Source of the DNA: Paludibacteraceae bacterium | Lineage (GTDB): Bacteria; Bacteroidota; Bacteroidia; Bacteroidales; Paludibacteraceae | NCBI GenBank assembly: GCA_024693065.1 | Contig: JAILLP010000020.1 | Location: 124,001-188,000, forward strand | Direction of reading: 5' to 3' | Length of the DNA stretch: 64,000 nt | In this document: one piece after another, positions 17,709 to 24,933 of the stretch | Layout of the letters: each line of letters opens with the position of its first letter | How positions within the stretch are numbered: position 1 is the stretch's first letter | Notes under the pieces: generated by a model | What the model saw: only the letters and a program-made list of their open reading frames with translations | Databases searched by the model: none | What the model was told of the DNA's origin: nothing | Translations under genes and position numbers: made by a program

Positions 17709-18608
17709 CTATTTTGTTTGAGTGGTTTTATTGAGCGATAGGTCTTGCCACTTCATGAACTTATCAAGCTCTTCGTGGATGATGACATCCGCCTTCCCAA
17801 TCTCCTCGTGACGCAACTTGATGTTTTGATTGGCGATCCTTTCGATGTCTTCAATGTTGTAGAGGAAGATGCCGGGCAGTTCTCCCACCGATTCGTCCAC
17901 ATCCCTAGGGAACGCCAGGTCTACGACCAATATCTCCCGTCCCGCCGGGAAATCCTCTTTGGAGAAAATGGTATGGGGAGCGGAAGTGGCACTGATCAGC
18001 ACATCCGTTTCCTCCAACAACGTTCTGAGGGAAGTGAGTGCCACCGCCTTGTACCCGTAACTACCCGCCACAGGCAAAGCCTTCTCTTGGTGACGGTTGA
18101 CCACAACGACATTCTTCGCCTCCTTGGCGGAGAGGAATTTCAGGATATCCTCGTTCAATTTGTTTATACCGACCACCTTGATCCTACTTGTCTGGAAATC
18201 AATATTGTGTTGGGCGAGAACGTCTACTGCGACTTGGCTGTGGGAAACCGCGCCTTCGGAGATGCGGGTCTCTGTCCGTACCCGTTTCCCGGTGTGCATG
18301 GCGTACTGGAACACCTTGTTGAGGCCGGCGGATAGGTTATACTGCGCCATCGCCTCCTGATAAGCCAGTTTTATTTGCCCTTGGATGGCACGTTCCCCCA
18401 CGATCGCCGACTCCAGTCCGGAGGCGACGCGAAACAGGTGCTCGGCCATCTCCAGGGGCACCTCTCCGTCGCCCCAGTACAGCTCCGTACGGTTGCACGT
18501 GGCCAACAGGACGTGCGGGATGTTCTTGTTGACGGCAAGGTCTGCGATCAGTTTCTCGCGTTCCTGCAGGTTGTGCTCTTTGTTGTTTATTACTCGACTC
18601 TCAATCAT
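17709..18608 (-). CDS. hemA: Glutamyl-tRNA reductase, C-terminally short
   Basis: This enzyme reduces glutamyl-tRNA to glutamate-1-semialdehyde. The catalytic cysteine is seen in LLATCNRTELYW (Cys38), followed by RVASGLESAIVGERAI and the NADPH domain with SATSAPHTIF and VVDLAFPRDVDESVG. The protein is only 299 residues, against roughly 415-420 in most bacteria. It ends soon after FMKWQDL, where the extended dimerisation domain normally begins. The usual glycine-rich GAGE motif of the NADPH fold is replaced by VVGINKLNED, and the catalytic domain is also some 20 residues shorter than in E. coli. The stop is followed within 6 bp by hemL, so the reading frame appears genuinely short rather than broken. 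Confidence 0.85.
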   Translation of the reverse strand: MIESRVINNKEHNLQEREKLIADLAVNKNIPHVLLATCNRTELYWGDGEVPLEMAEHLFRVASGLESAIVGERAIQGQIKLAYQEAMAQYNLSAGLNKVFQYAMHTGKRVRTETRISEGAVSHSQVAVDVLAQHNIDFQTSRIKVVGINKLNEDILKFLSAKEAKNVVVVNRHQEKALPVAGSYGYKAVALTSLRTLLEETDVLISATSAPHTIFSKEDFPAGREILVVDLAFPRDVDESVGELPGIFLYNIEDIERIANQNIKLRHEEIGKADVIIHEELDKFMKWQDLSLNKTTQTK

Positions 18609-18635
18609 CTTTCGTTCTCTAAAGCTGGCATCAGG

Positions 18636-19601
18636 TCATTGTTTGAAAAAATCTTTCGCATAATAGGATATGATATAATCCGCTCCGGCACGTCTCATGG
18701 CGACCAGGCTTTCGAAGAATATCTTCTTCTCGTCGAAATATCCCTGCTTGGCGCCGTTCTTCAGCATGGAGTATTCGCCCGATACCTGATAGGTGACCAT
18801 CGGATATTCTGGGTACATCTGATGCGCGCGGCAGACGATGTCCAGGTATGCGAGGGCTGGCTTGACCATGATCCAATCGGCACCCTCCGCAATATCCGCA
18901 GCGATTTCCTCCAAGCCTTGGTCCTTTGTGCGGAAATCCATCTGGTAGGTTTTCCTGTCGCCAAAAGAGGGAGCGCTGTCCGCCGCGTCCCTGAAAGGAC
19001 CGTAATACGATGACGCGTATTTGGCGGAGTATGCCAGGACCTTTGTCCGTGTCAATCCCTCCTTGTCCAATCGTTGGCGGATAGCCTCCACTTGTCCGTC
19101 CATCATGGCGGAAGGCGCCACGAAATCGGCCCCCGCCAAGGCATGCTGATAGGCCATCTCAGCGAGCAGTGGTAGCGTGCTGTCATTGTCGACGTCACAG
19201 TCGCAAAGGAGTCCGCAATGCCCGTGCGAGGTATATTCGCATAGACAGACGTCCGTGAAGACGATCACCTGCGGGAACTTCGCCTTGATCGCCTTTACCG
19301 CCCTGCTGATGATATTGTCAGACTTGTAGGCTGCGGAACCTCGCTCGTCTTTCTCTTCTTGTGGAATGACACCGAACAGTAGTACTTTGTTGATCCCGAA
19401 GGAGAGTAACTCTGCTATGTCGGTGAGTAGTGTGTCGATGGAGAAGCGGAAGACGCCCTCCATGGTGGAGATCTCCTCTTTCACACCACATCCATCCATC
19501 ACGAAATAAGGGTATATGAATGATTCCGGACCAATCGATGGAACATCTGCGTGTTGGTCACGGACAATCTGTGAAATCCTTAAGGGTCTGAATCGTTTCA
19601 T
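18636..19601 (-). CDS. hemB: Porphobilinogen synthase (5-aminolevulinate dehydratase)
   Basis: HemB condenses two 5-aminolevulinates to porphobilinogen. The 321-residue TIM barrel has both Schiff-base lysines, in VLAYSAKYASSYYGPFRDA and DWIMVKPALAYLD. The zinc site is the cysteine-rich segment CLCEYTSHGHCG, so this is the Zn-dependent type. It has normal length and is the third gene of the operon, 13 bp after hemCD and 27 bp before hemA. Confidence 0.96.
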   Translation of the reverse strand: MKRFRPLRISQIVRDQHADVPSIGPESFIYPYFVMDGCGVKEEISTMEGVFRFSIDTLLTDIAELLSFGINKVLLFGVIPQEEKDERGSAAYKSDNIISRAVKAIKAKFPQVIVFTDVCLCEYTSHGHCGLLCDCDVDNDSTLPLLAEMAYQHALAGADFVAPSAMMDGQVEAIRQRLDKEGLTRTKVLAYSAKYASSYYGPFRDAADSAPSFGDRKTYQMDFRTKDQGLEEIAADIAEGADWIMVKPALAYLDIVCRAHQMYPEYPMVTYQVSGEYSMLKNGAKQGYFDEKKIFFESLVAMRRAGADYIISYYAKDFFKQ

Positions 19602-19614
19602 AATAATGTGACAA

Positions 19615-21147
19615 TTATAATAGTGAATCTGATATTTCTTTCGTCGTTGTCTCTCCTTTGCCTGTCAGCGGAATATCGCTGGGTAGCTTTCCGTAGCGGG
19701 AGACGAAGGCCCTCACCCCTGACGGAGAGGAAAATAATATTTCATCGTACACCGACAAATCCTCCACCATGGGGGCCTTCTCGTCCGTCACGGTCTTGTA
19801 AACAGACAAATCGGTCACTTCGTTGCCCATCTGTCTCAATTCCTGCGGAAGGGCTGGGATGCCGATGGCGGAGCGAGGCATGAGGATGCGCTTCCCGGTG
19901 ATACCGTTGCGTTTGAAATAGGCTATGATGCCTTTCGCTGATGTTGTCTCTGATTCGTAGACGGGTGATAGTCCCAATGCGTTTAGGGATTGGGTGGTGG
20001 CTCCACCGACGCTGATCAGTTGGGTATCTTTCAGTAGCGAACGTTCGGATGCGCTCAGTTGATCCGTGAAGTGTCTCACACCGTTCCGGCTGGTGAATAG
20101 GACGTAGTCATAGGGTGGGATGTCCTGTAGGGAGAAGAATTCGCCCAAAGGGATGGCCTCCGTTCGGATGAGTGGGGTGTGCATGATGGTTCCGCGTCCC
20201 TCCGCCCATTGCGTCGTAGTACCCGTGACGAGCACTTTTCTTGAACGCCCGTTTCCTCTGGAACTCTCCTTGACAAGCATTAAAATTGGGGAGGAGGAAA
20301 GGATTTTGGTGTATTGTAGTTCCGTTAGATTGAATTGAAAACACCTCTCATTGTCTTTCCCCAAGTGGCAGATGAGTTGGATGTTCGTTTGTGGATCAAG
20401 CCCCATCTCCTGTATCTTGAGCACCTGCTCGGGGATCTGTTCCCCGTCGAGGTAATAGGCATGGGTCAAGCCTTTACCTGTGCGGTGTAGCTTATCGGAT
20501 GCGAACAGCCGTCTGCTTTTTTCGTCCCCACATCTCCCTACGATGGCGATATGTCCTTGTAAGGGATGCGTCTCGAAAGGAAGAGGCTCCGCGATTCTAT
20601 CGCTTAGGCCTAGGCGGTGCAGGGCGCAGGAGGCGACGATCAGACCCTCGAAGTCACCCCTATCCAGCTGGGCGATCCGTTCCTCTATCGTGCCGCGCAC
20701 ATCCACGACCCGCAGGTCTTCCCGCAACCTCACCAACTCTTTTTTCCGCATGGCGGAGCTGGTGGCTATCCTTGCCCCCGAGGGCAGTTGGTTCAATGGC
20801 AAATTGCCCTTGCTGACCAGTGAGTCCGTTTTGTCAAAGGCGCTGGTCAGGGCATAGATCTCCAACCCTTTCGGGAGAGGGAAAGGCAGGTCCTTAGCGG
20901 AGTGGATCGCCACGTCGGCTCGTCCATCCAATATGGCCGCATCCAGTTCCCTGGTGAAGAAATCCGCGGGGATGCCTCCCGTGAGGGATTGCTCCTTGTG
21001 CTTGTCTCCGTATGATTCGAGGGCGACAAGGTCGTAGTCCATGTGGTCCATAAGAGAGAAGAGCTCTTCCACCTGCAGAAGAGATAACCGAGATGATCGT
21101 GCTACTACTCTCAACTTATTATTGTTCATGTAATTTGCGCTATTCAT
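19615..21147 (-). CDS. hemCD: Fusion: HemC domains 1-2, SUMT C-lobe-like segment, HemD
   Basis: This 510-residue fusion covers the two steps from porphobilinogen to uroporphyrinogen III. Residues about 10-216 match hydroxymethylbilane synthase domains 1-2: RVVARSSRLSLLQ, HSAKDLP with the catalytic Asp86, and VDVRGTIEERIAQLD. HemC domain 3, which normally carries the dipyrromethane cofactor on a GGC cysteine, is not recognisable. Residues about 226-296 instead resemble the C-terminal lobe of CobA/SUMT methyltransferase (YYLDGEQIPEQVLKIQEMG, LDPQTNIQLI, SPILMLVKE). Residues 303-510 match uroporphyrinogen-III synthase (KVLVTGTTTQ, VLFTSRNGVRHF, LFSSPSGVRAFVSRYG), ending 20-30 residues early. The start overlaps the hemE stop by 4 bp (ATGA), implying translational coupling. 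Confidence 0.82.
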   Translation of the reverse strand: MNSANYMNNNKLRVVARSSRLSLLQVEELFSLMDHMDYDLVALESYGDKHKEQSLTGGIPADFFTRELDAAILDGRADVAIHSAKDLPFPLPKGLEIYALTSAFDKTDSLVSKGNLPLNQLPSGARIATSSAMRKKELVRLREDLRVVDVRGTIEERIAQLDRGDFEGLIVASCALHRLGLSDRIAEPLPFETHPLQGHIAIVGRCGDEKSRRLFASDKLHRTGKGLTHAYYLDGEQIPEQVLKIQEMGLDPQTNIQLICHLGKDNERCFQFNLTELQYTKILSSSPILMLVKESSRGNGRSRKVLVTGTTTQWAEGRGTIMHTPLIRTEAIPLGEFFSLQDIPPYDYVLFTSRNGVRHFTDQLSASERSLLKDTQLISVGGATTQSLNALGLSPVYESETTSAKGIIAYFKRNGITGKRILMPRSAIGIPALPQELRQMGNEVTDLSVYKTVTDEKAPMVEDLSVYDEILFSSPSGVRAFVSRYGKLPSDIPLTGKGETTTKEISDSLL

Positions 21148-22169
21148 TTCCAGTTGTCTTCATCTTTTATCCATTCCGTCAGGAACCGAAGGTTATCGAA
21201 AGGCGTGTTCGCCAATACGCCATGTCCCAAGTTGAGGATCCACCTGCCACGATGTTCTTTGAAGAATGGCACGTAGGTGGATTTCATCGCGCCGACGATT
21301 CTCTCCTGGGTGGTCAGCAACAGGTATGGGTCTATGTTCCCTTGTAATCCGACCTCTGGGTGCACCAGCCTCCGAGCCGTGGAGAGAGGCGTCTGCCAAT
21401 CCACGCTCACGTAGTCGCACACGTCGGGCGTCATGAGGGAGAGCCCCGCACCTATGCCTTTGGGGAAATAGATGAAGGGGATGTTGCGTTTTCTGACGGC
21501 CGTGGCGAATCGCTTCACCGCAGGCAGGAACAACTCCTCGTATAGTGTTTGCGGGATCACCCCCGCATGGGTGTCGAATAGTTGGAAAGCGTCGATGCCA
21601 TGGTCAATCTGCCTCAACGCATGCTCTATGCTGAATTCGGTCAGGAGGTCTATGCAATAGCGGGTCTCTTGGGGCCTCTCGTAAAAGAATTTCCTCGCAT
21701 CCGGGAACTCTTGCCTTCCGCTCATGCCCTGTAGCATATAGCACAAGGTGGTCAGCGGGGCGCCGCAAAAGCCAATCGTGGGCACCTGTGACCGTTCTTT
21801 CACGATGTCCAAAGCATCGTATACGTGCGAAAGCTTGCTAAGGTCGGGACGGAGGATTGTGCGGGGATCCTTCTCTTCGCAGAGAGGCTTCCTGAAGCGA
21901 GGCCCGTGGTCGGTCCATTCGAGGTCCATCCCCAAAGCGGTGGGCACGGACAAGATGTCGCTGAAGACGATGGCGGCATCCACACCTAAATCGGAGACCG
22001 GCAATAGGGTCACATCCGCCGCCAACTTAGGGTTGTGCATCAACTCCTCGAACGAGTACTTTTCCCTTAGTTTCATGTAATTAGGCAACACTCTGCCGGC
22101 TTGGCGCATATACCACACAAGAGGACGGTTGCCTCTCTCACCTTTCCGTTCGTCGTCACCTAGGAACAT
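21144..22169 (-). CDS. hemE: Uroporphyrinogen decarboxylase
   Basis: HemE decarboxylates the four acetate side chains of uroporphyrinogen III to give coproporphyrinogen III. The hallmark segment RPLVWYMRQAGRVLPNY is close to the N-terminus, and PTIGFCGAPLTTLCYMLQG and HTHAG-like FDTHAGVI follow. I place the start at the ATG at 22169 (341 residues). The longer frame begins with a GTG that overlaps the -7 promoter element, so it would not be fully transcribed. This is the first gene of the heme operon and overlaps hemCD by 4 bp. Confidence 0.93.
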   Translation of the reverse strand: MFLGDDERKGERGNRPLVWYMRQAGRVLPNYMKLREKYSFEELMHNPKLAADVTLLPVSDLGVDAAIVFSDILSVPTALGMDLEWTDHGPRFRKPLCEEKDPRTILRPDLSKLSHVYDALDIVKERSQVPTIGFCGAPLTTLCYMLQGMSGRQEFPDARKFFYERPQETRYCIDLLTEFSIEHALRQIDHGIDAFQLFDTHAGVIPQTLYEELFLPAVKRFATAVRKRNIPFIYFPKGIGAGLSLMTPDVCDYVSVDWQTPLSTARRLVHPEVGLQGNIDPYLLLTTQERIVGAMKSTYVPFFKEHRGRWILNLGHGVLANTPFDNLRFLTEWIKDEDNWK

Positions 22170-22216
22170 GCTTGGATCTCTTTGTTTTCGGATAATAAAT
22201 AAAAAGTATTCAGCCA

Positions 22217-22224
22217 CAAAATTA
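22217..22224 (-). promoter_or_regulatory. -7 element of the heme operon promoter (TAATTTTG)
   Basis: A perfect TAnnTTTG on the minus strand, about 48 bp before the hemE ATG. No TTTG or TTG is visible 19-21 bp upstream, as expected for an activator-dependent promoter. Confidence 0.65.
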
Positions 22225-22247
22225 CATCTGTGGCATGAGATGTTCCT

Positions 22248-22263
22248 TCCTCATTTGTGAGGA
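22248..22263. promoter_or_regulatory. Palindromic operator 1 upstream of hemE
   Basis: Perfect inverted repeat TCCTCA-TTTG-TGAGGA, centred about 45 bp upstream of the predicted hemE transcription start. It has no T-tract on either strand, so it is not an intrinsic terminator. Confidence 0.7.
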
Positions 22264-22270
22264 TTGGGTG

Positions 22271-22286
22271 TCCTCATTTGTGAGGA
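22271..22286. promoter_or_regulatory. Palindromic operator 2 upstream of hemE
   Basis: An exact second copy of the 16-bp palindrome, shifted 23 bp (about two helical turns) so that both sites face the same side of the DNA. Centred near -69 relative to the predicted start. Confidence 0.7.
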
Positions 22287-22308
22287 TAGCATAGGGGAAA
22301 GGTGTTTT

Positions 22309-22890
22309 CTACAGGTCTTCGACGTTGACGACCCCGTTCAGCACGCAGTAGACGATCACGTCGGCCAGGGAGCGCGCATGTAATTTTTCCATGATGTTTT
22401 TCCGGTGGGTGATGACGGTGGTCACCGCCAACTCTAGCTGTGCGGCGATCTCTTTATTGATGAAACCCTTGCAAAGTAGGACGGCCACCTCCGTTTCTCG
22501 GGAGGAAAGCAGTTGCTCGTTGCCACCTTGCTTGGGGATATGTTCGGATATCGCGTGTCCGTGCCCCTTGCTGTAGAGTCCCATGATGGCAAGGACGATC
22601 GCCTTCTCGCTCTGGCAGACGTTGAGCGTGTACACATCGTTGATGTGCAGGTCTCCATTCACCAATACGATCGTCTTTCGCTGACGTTCGCGGAAGAATT
22701 GGACGTTCTCGAAGTAGATGCGCGATGAGACAAAGAAGTGGGCGAATTGACAATCGTTCTCCTCTTCCAAATCTTTCAAGGAGTTGTATACCACGGTCTC
22801 GACCATTGGCAGCAAATCGCTCAGCAATTGTTGCAATCCAATGCAAGTCAAGATGTTATAGTCTACGATGGCAATCCGTGGTGCGATCAT
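22309..22890 (-). CDS. Orphan NarL/LuxR-type regulator with degenerate receiver domain
   Basis: This 193-residue protein has an N-terminal receiver-like fold (IAIVDYNILTCIGLQQLL) and a C-terminal LuxR helix-turn-helix (residues about 127-190: LSSRETEVAVLLCKGFINKE, then TVITHRKNIMEKL). The receiver lacks the usual acidic pair (VDY instead of VDD). At the end of strand 3, where the phosphorylated Asp should be, it reads HFFVSS. Control by phosphorylation is therefore unlikely; ligand or redox sensing is possible but not shown. It is encoded directly upstream of hemE with two palindromes between them and a related site upstream of its own start, so I infer that it regulates the heme operon and itself. 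No sensor kinase is nearby. Confidence 0.85.
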   Translation of the reverse strand: MIAPRIAIVDYNILTCIGLQQLLSDLLPMVETVVYNSLKDLEEENDCQFAHFFVSSRIYFENVQFFRERQRKTIVLVNGDLHINDVYTLNVCQSEKAIVLAIMGLYSKGHGHAISEHIPKQGGNEQLLSSRETEVAVLLCKGFINKEIAAQLELAVTTVITHRKNIMEKLHARSLADVIVYCVLNGVVNVEDL

Positions 22891-22984
22891 ACGTCGAGTT
22901 AGTTTTTGTCATTGTCGAAATAGAGTGTAAATTTATACAAAAAGATCCGTTGTCTCTTTTTTATGGAGAAGGATTTGCCCTGTA

Positions 22985-23000
22985 TCCTTATAAATGAGGA
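22985..23000. promoter_or_regulatory. Third copy of the hem palindrome, upstream of the regulator gene
   Basis: TCCTTA-TAAA-TGAGGA has the same 6-4-6 layout as the two hemE sites, with one half-site mismatch. It lies about 95 bp before the regulator start codon, and the symmetry extends to TATCCT/AGGATA. Confidence 0.5.
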
Positions 23001-23013
23001 TATGAAAAATAAT

Positions 23014-23050
23014 AAAGGCGGAAACGATTTGCGCTTCCGCCTTTTGTTTT
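23014..23050. terminator. Bidirectional terminator hairpin
   Basis: AAAGGCGGAA pairs with TTCCGCCTTT, with T-rich sequence on both sides. No protein gene ends here. It is a backup terminator for ilvE or the end of a small RNA in the preceding 110 bp. The rest of the 330-bp gap from 22891 to 23220 holds the third palindrome, this hairpin, an unassigned 115-bp stretch and the ilvE terminator. Confidence 0.7.
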
Positions 23051-23166
23051 AGGTGCATGGCCTTATCGTCAGCCGCCTATCTGTTGGGTAGCCGACAGAC
23101 TCCTTAGGGAGGTTTTATTTCAGCTCTAAATCAATTTTCTCCCCTCCCATATCATGGATAATCTGA

Positions 23167-23198
23167 AAAAGGCGCTTACGAGACCGCAAGCGCCTTTT
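23167..23198. terminator. Terminator after ilvE
   Basis: AAAAGGCGCTT pairs with AAGCGCCTTTT; on the minus strand it lies 23 bp beyond the ilvE stop and runs into T residues. Confidence 0.8.
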
Positions 23199-23220
23199 GT
23201 ATTAGTTGATAATCAAACGA

Positions 23221-24246
23221 TTAGTCCAAAACCGTTACCCAGCCGTGTACATCTGGCTCCTCGCCGTACTGGATGCCACGGAGCTTATCATACAACTTCT
23301 TGCTGATAGGGCCTGGCTTGCCGTCCTTGGAGATCACGTATGACTTGTTCATCTCCAAATCATCGATCTTAGAGATCGGGCTGATCACAGCGGCTGTACC
23401 ACATGCGCCGGCCTCTTCCATCGTCTCCAACTCCTCGATAGGAATCTGACGTCTCTCCACCTTCAAACCAAGGTCCTCAGCCAACTGCATCAAACTCTTG
23501 TTCGTGATGGAAGGAAGGATGGATGTGGACTTCGGCGTGATGTAAGTATTGTTCTTGATACCGAAGAAGTTAGCGGCACCCGCCTCGTCGATGTATTTCT
23601 TCTCCTTAGCGTCCAAATAGAACTCGCAAGCGTACCCCAAGTCGTGGGCCTTCTTGTTGGCCAAGAGGCTGGCGGCGTAGTTGCCACCCACCTTGTAGAT
23701 ACCTGTTCCGAGAGGAGCCGAACGGTCGTACTCGCGGATGACTACGTATGGGTTGGCGAAGAATCCACCCTTGAAGTATGGTCCTACTGGTGTCACGAAT
23801 ATGACGAAGAGGTATTCATTGGCTGGATGAACACCCACTTGTGCGCCTGTTCCGATCAACAACGGACGGATGTAGAGGGATGCGCCGCTCTCGTATGGAG
23901 GGATGAAACGCTCGTTCAACTTCACGACTTTCTTCACCATCTCGCAGAACTTCTCTGTTGACAACTCCGGCATCAGGATGCCTCGGCAGGTCGACTGCAA
24001 ACGCTCCGCATTGGCTTCCATACGGAAGATACGGATCTTGCCATCCTTGCAACGGTAAGCCTTCAATCCCTCGAAAGCTTCTTGACCGTAGTGGAGGCAC
24101 GTAGCCGCCATGTGGATGTTGATCGACTCTTCTGAACTTACTTCTATCTCTCCCCATGCGCCGTTTCTGAAATAACAGCGCACATTGTAATCCGTCGGCA
24201 TGTAACCGAACTTAAGATTCGCCCAATCAATGTTTAATTCTGACAT
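23221..24246 (-). CDS. ilvE: Branched-chain amino acid aminotransferase
   Basis: A PLP enzyme of 341 residues that catalyses the last transamination in leucine, isoleucine and valine synthesis and the first step of their breakdown. Family features are the N-terminal region CLHYGQEAFEGLKAYR, the PLP-lysine segment GIYKVGGNYAASLLAN (near residue 180), FYLDAKEKKYIDEAGAANFF and the phosphate-binding ACGTAAVISP. Length is normal for the eukaryote-like branch. It is monocistronic, with its own terminator and a -7 element. Confidence 0.95.
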   Translation of the reverse strand: MSELNIDWANLKFGYMPTDYNVRCYFRNGAWGEIEVSSEESINIHMAATCLHYGQEAFEGLKAYRCKDGKIRIFRMEANAERLQSTCRGILMPELSTEKFCEMVKKVVKLNERFIPPYESGASLYIRPLLIGTGAQVGVHPANEYLFVIFVTPVGPYFKGGFFANPYVVIREYDRSAPLGTGIYKVGGNYAASLLANKKAHDLGYACEFYLDAKEKKYIDEAGAANFFGIKNNTYITPKSTSILPSITNKSLMQLAEDLGLKVERRQIPIEELETMEEAGACGTAAVISPISKIDDLEMNKSYVISKDGKPGPISKKLYDKLRGIQYGEEPDVHGWVTVLD

Positions 24247-24285
24247 AATCTATATCTGTTATTGTTACTCTCGTGAAAAATCTCC

Positions 24286-24293
24286 CAAAGATA
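24286..24293 (-). promoter_or_regulatory. ilvE -7 element (TATCTTTG)
   Basis: Perfect TAnnTTTG on the minus strand, 39 bp before the ilvE ATG. Confidence 0.6.
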
Positions 24294-24325
24294 GTGATTT
24301 TTAGGGCAGGTTGTCCCTTTCGAAT

Positions 24326-24352
24326 TAAGAATTAAAAATTAAAAATTAAGAA
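24326..24352. repeat. AT-rich heptamer tandem repeat
   Basis: Successive units AATTAAG, AATTAAA, AATTAAA, AATTAAG form a 7-bp tandem array. A related array lies near 36617. Possibly a degenerate intergenic repeat family. Confidence 0.5.
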
Positions 24353-24395
24353 TGGGAGGTGACTCCTGTCGCTCTTAACCCATCATTCTCCATTT

Positions 24396-24932
24396 TCATC
24401 CAATGATATTCCCCAGCAAAGTCTTGACCAGCCAAGCCAGTCCGAAGACGACGAGGAAGCCCGCTGAGGCGATCAGGTTCACCCTGCGCTTTGTCTCCGC
24501 GTCATCCTCCACAAACCCCTTGATCATCATGCGGTTGATGTAGTTGCCGCAGAAGAACACGTCCACCAACGTCCCCGGTATGGAAAACAGTCCGATGAGT
24601 AGGTCGACCGCCGCGACGCAAAAGACCGCGGCCGTCAGACGAATAGACTTGACGACAACAAGACTGAGGTAGATATATGCCAGTCCGATTAACCCCGAGA
24701 AGATGTCTCCGAACCCTTCGATGAAGCTCAGAACCGCATCGAGGATGTCAAACCCGATGGCTTTGCTGATCATGATCTGATAGAGTTTGTCCTGCTCGAT
24801 GCGTTGCCGACGCTCCATCTTCCTGCGTCGTGCATGCTCCGCCGTCATCTTCGTACGTTTCAGCTTCTCGATCTCCTTGTCGGAATCGAAGCCGAACTTC
24901 TCCCTCGTCTTAGCTCTTCGCTCGTTGGACAT
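24396..24932 (-). CDS. DUF4112-like membrane protein
   Basis: This 178-residue protein has a very basic N-terminal helix (residues 1-50), followed by a hydrophobic domain with the layout of DUF4112: FDILDAVLSFIEGFGDIFSG, then a membrane segment, then VDLLIGLFSIPGTLVDVFFC and GNYINRMM. A further hydrophobic helix ends the protein. DUF4112 proteins are membrane proteins of unknown function. It starts one base after the stop of the large coiled-coil gene upstream, so the two are almost certainly co-translated partners. The basic cytoplasmic tail could bind the acidic coiled-coil protein; that is inference. Confidence 0.65.
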   Translation of the reverse strand: MSNERRAKTREKFGFDSDKEIEKLKRTKMTAEHARRRKMERRQRIEQDKLYQIMISKAIGFDILDAVLSFIEGFGDIFSGLIGLAYIYLSLVVVKSIRLTAAVFCVAAVDLLIGLFSIPGTLVDVFFCGNYINRMMIKGFVEDDAETKRRVNLIASAGFLVVFGLAWLVKTLLGNIIG

Positions 24933-24933
24933 G

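Noticed and set aside
22170-22217. Longer hemE starting at the GTG at 22217
   Set aside because: This start overlaps the -7 element, and the extra 16 residues have no counterpart in the family.
22248-22286. Palindromes upstream of hemE considered as terminators of the regulator gene
   Set aside because: Neither copy is followed by a T-tract on either strand, and two exact copies at 23-bp spacing next to a -7 element fit operators better.
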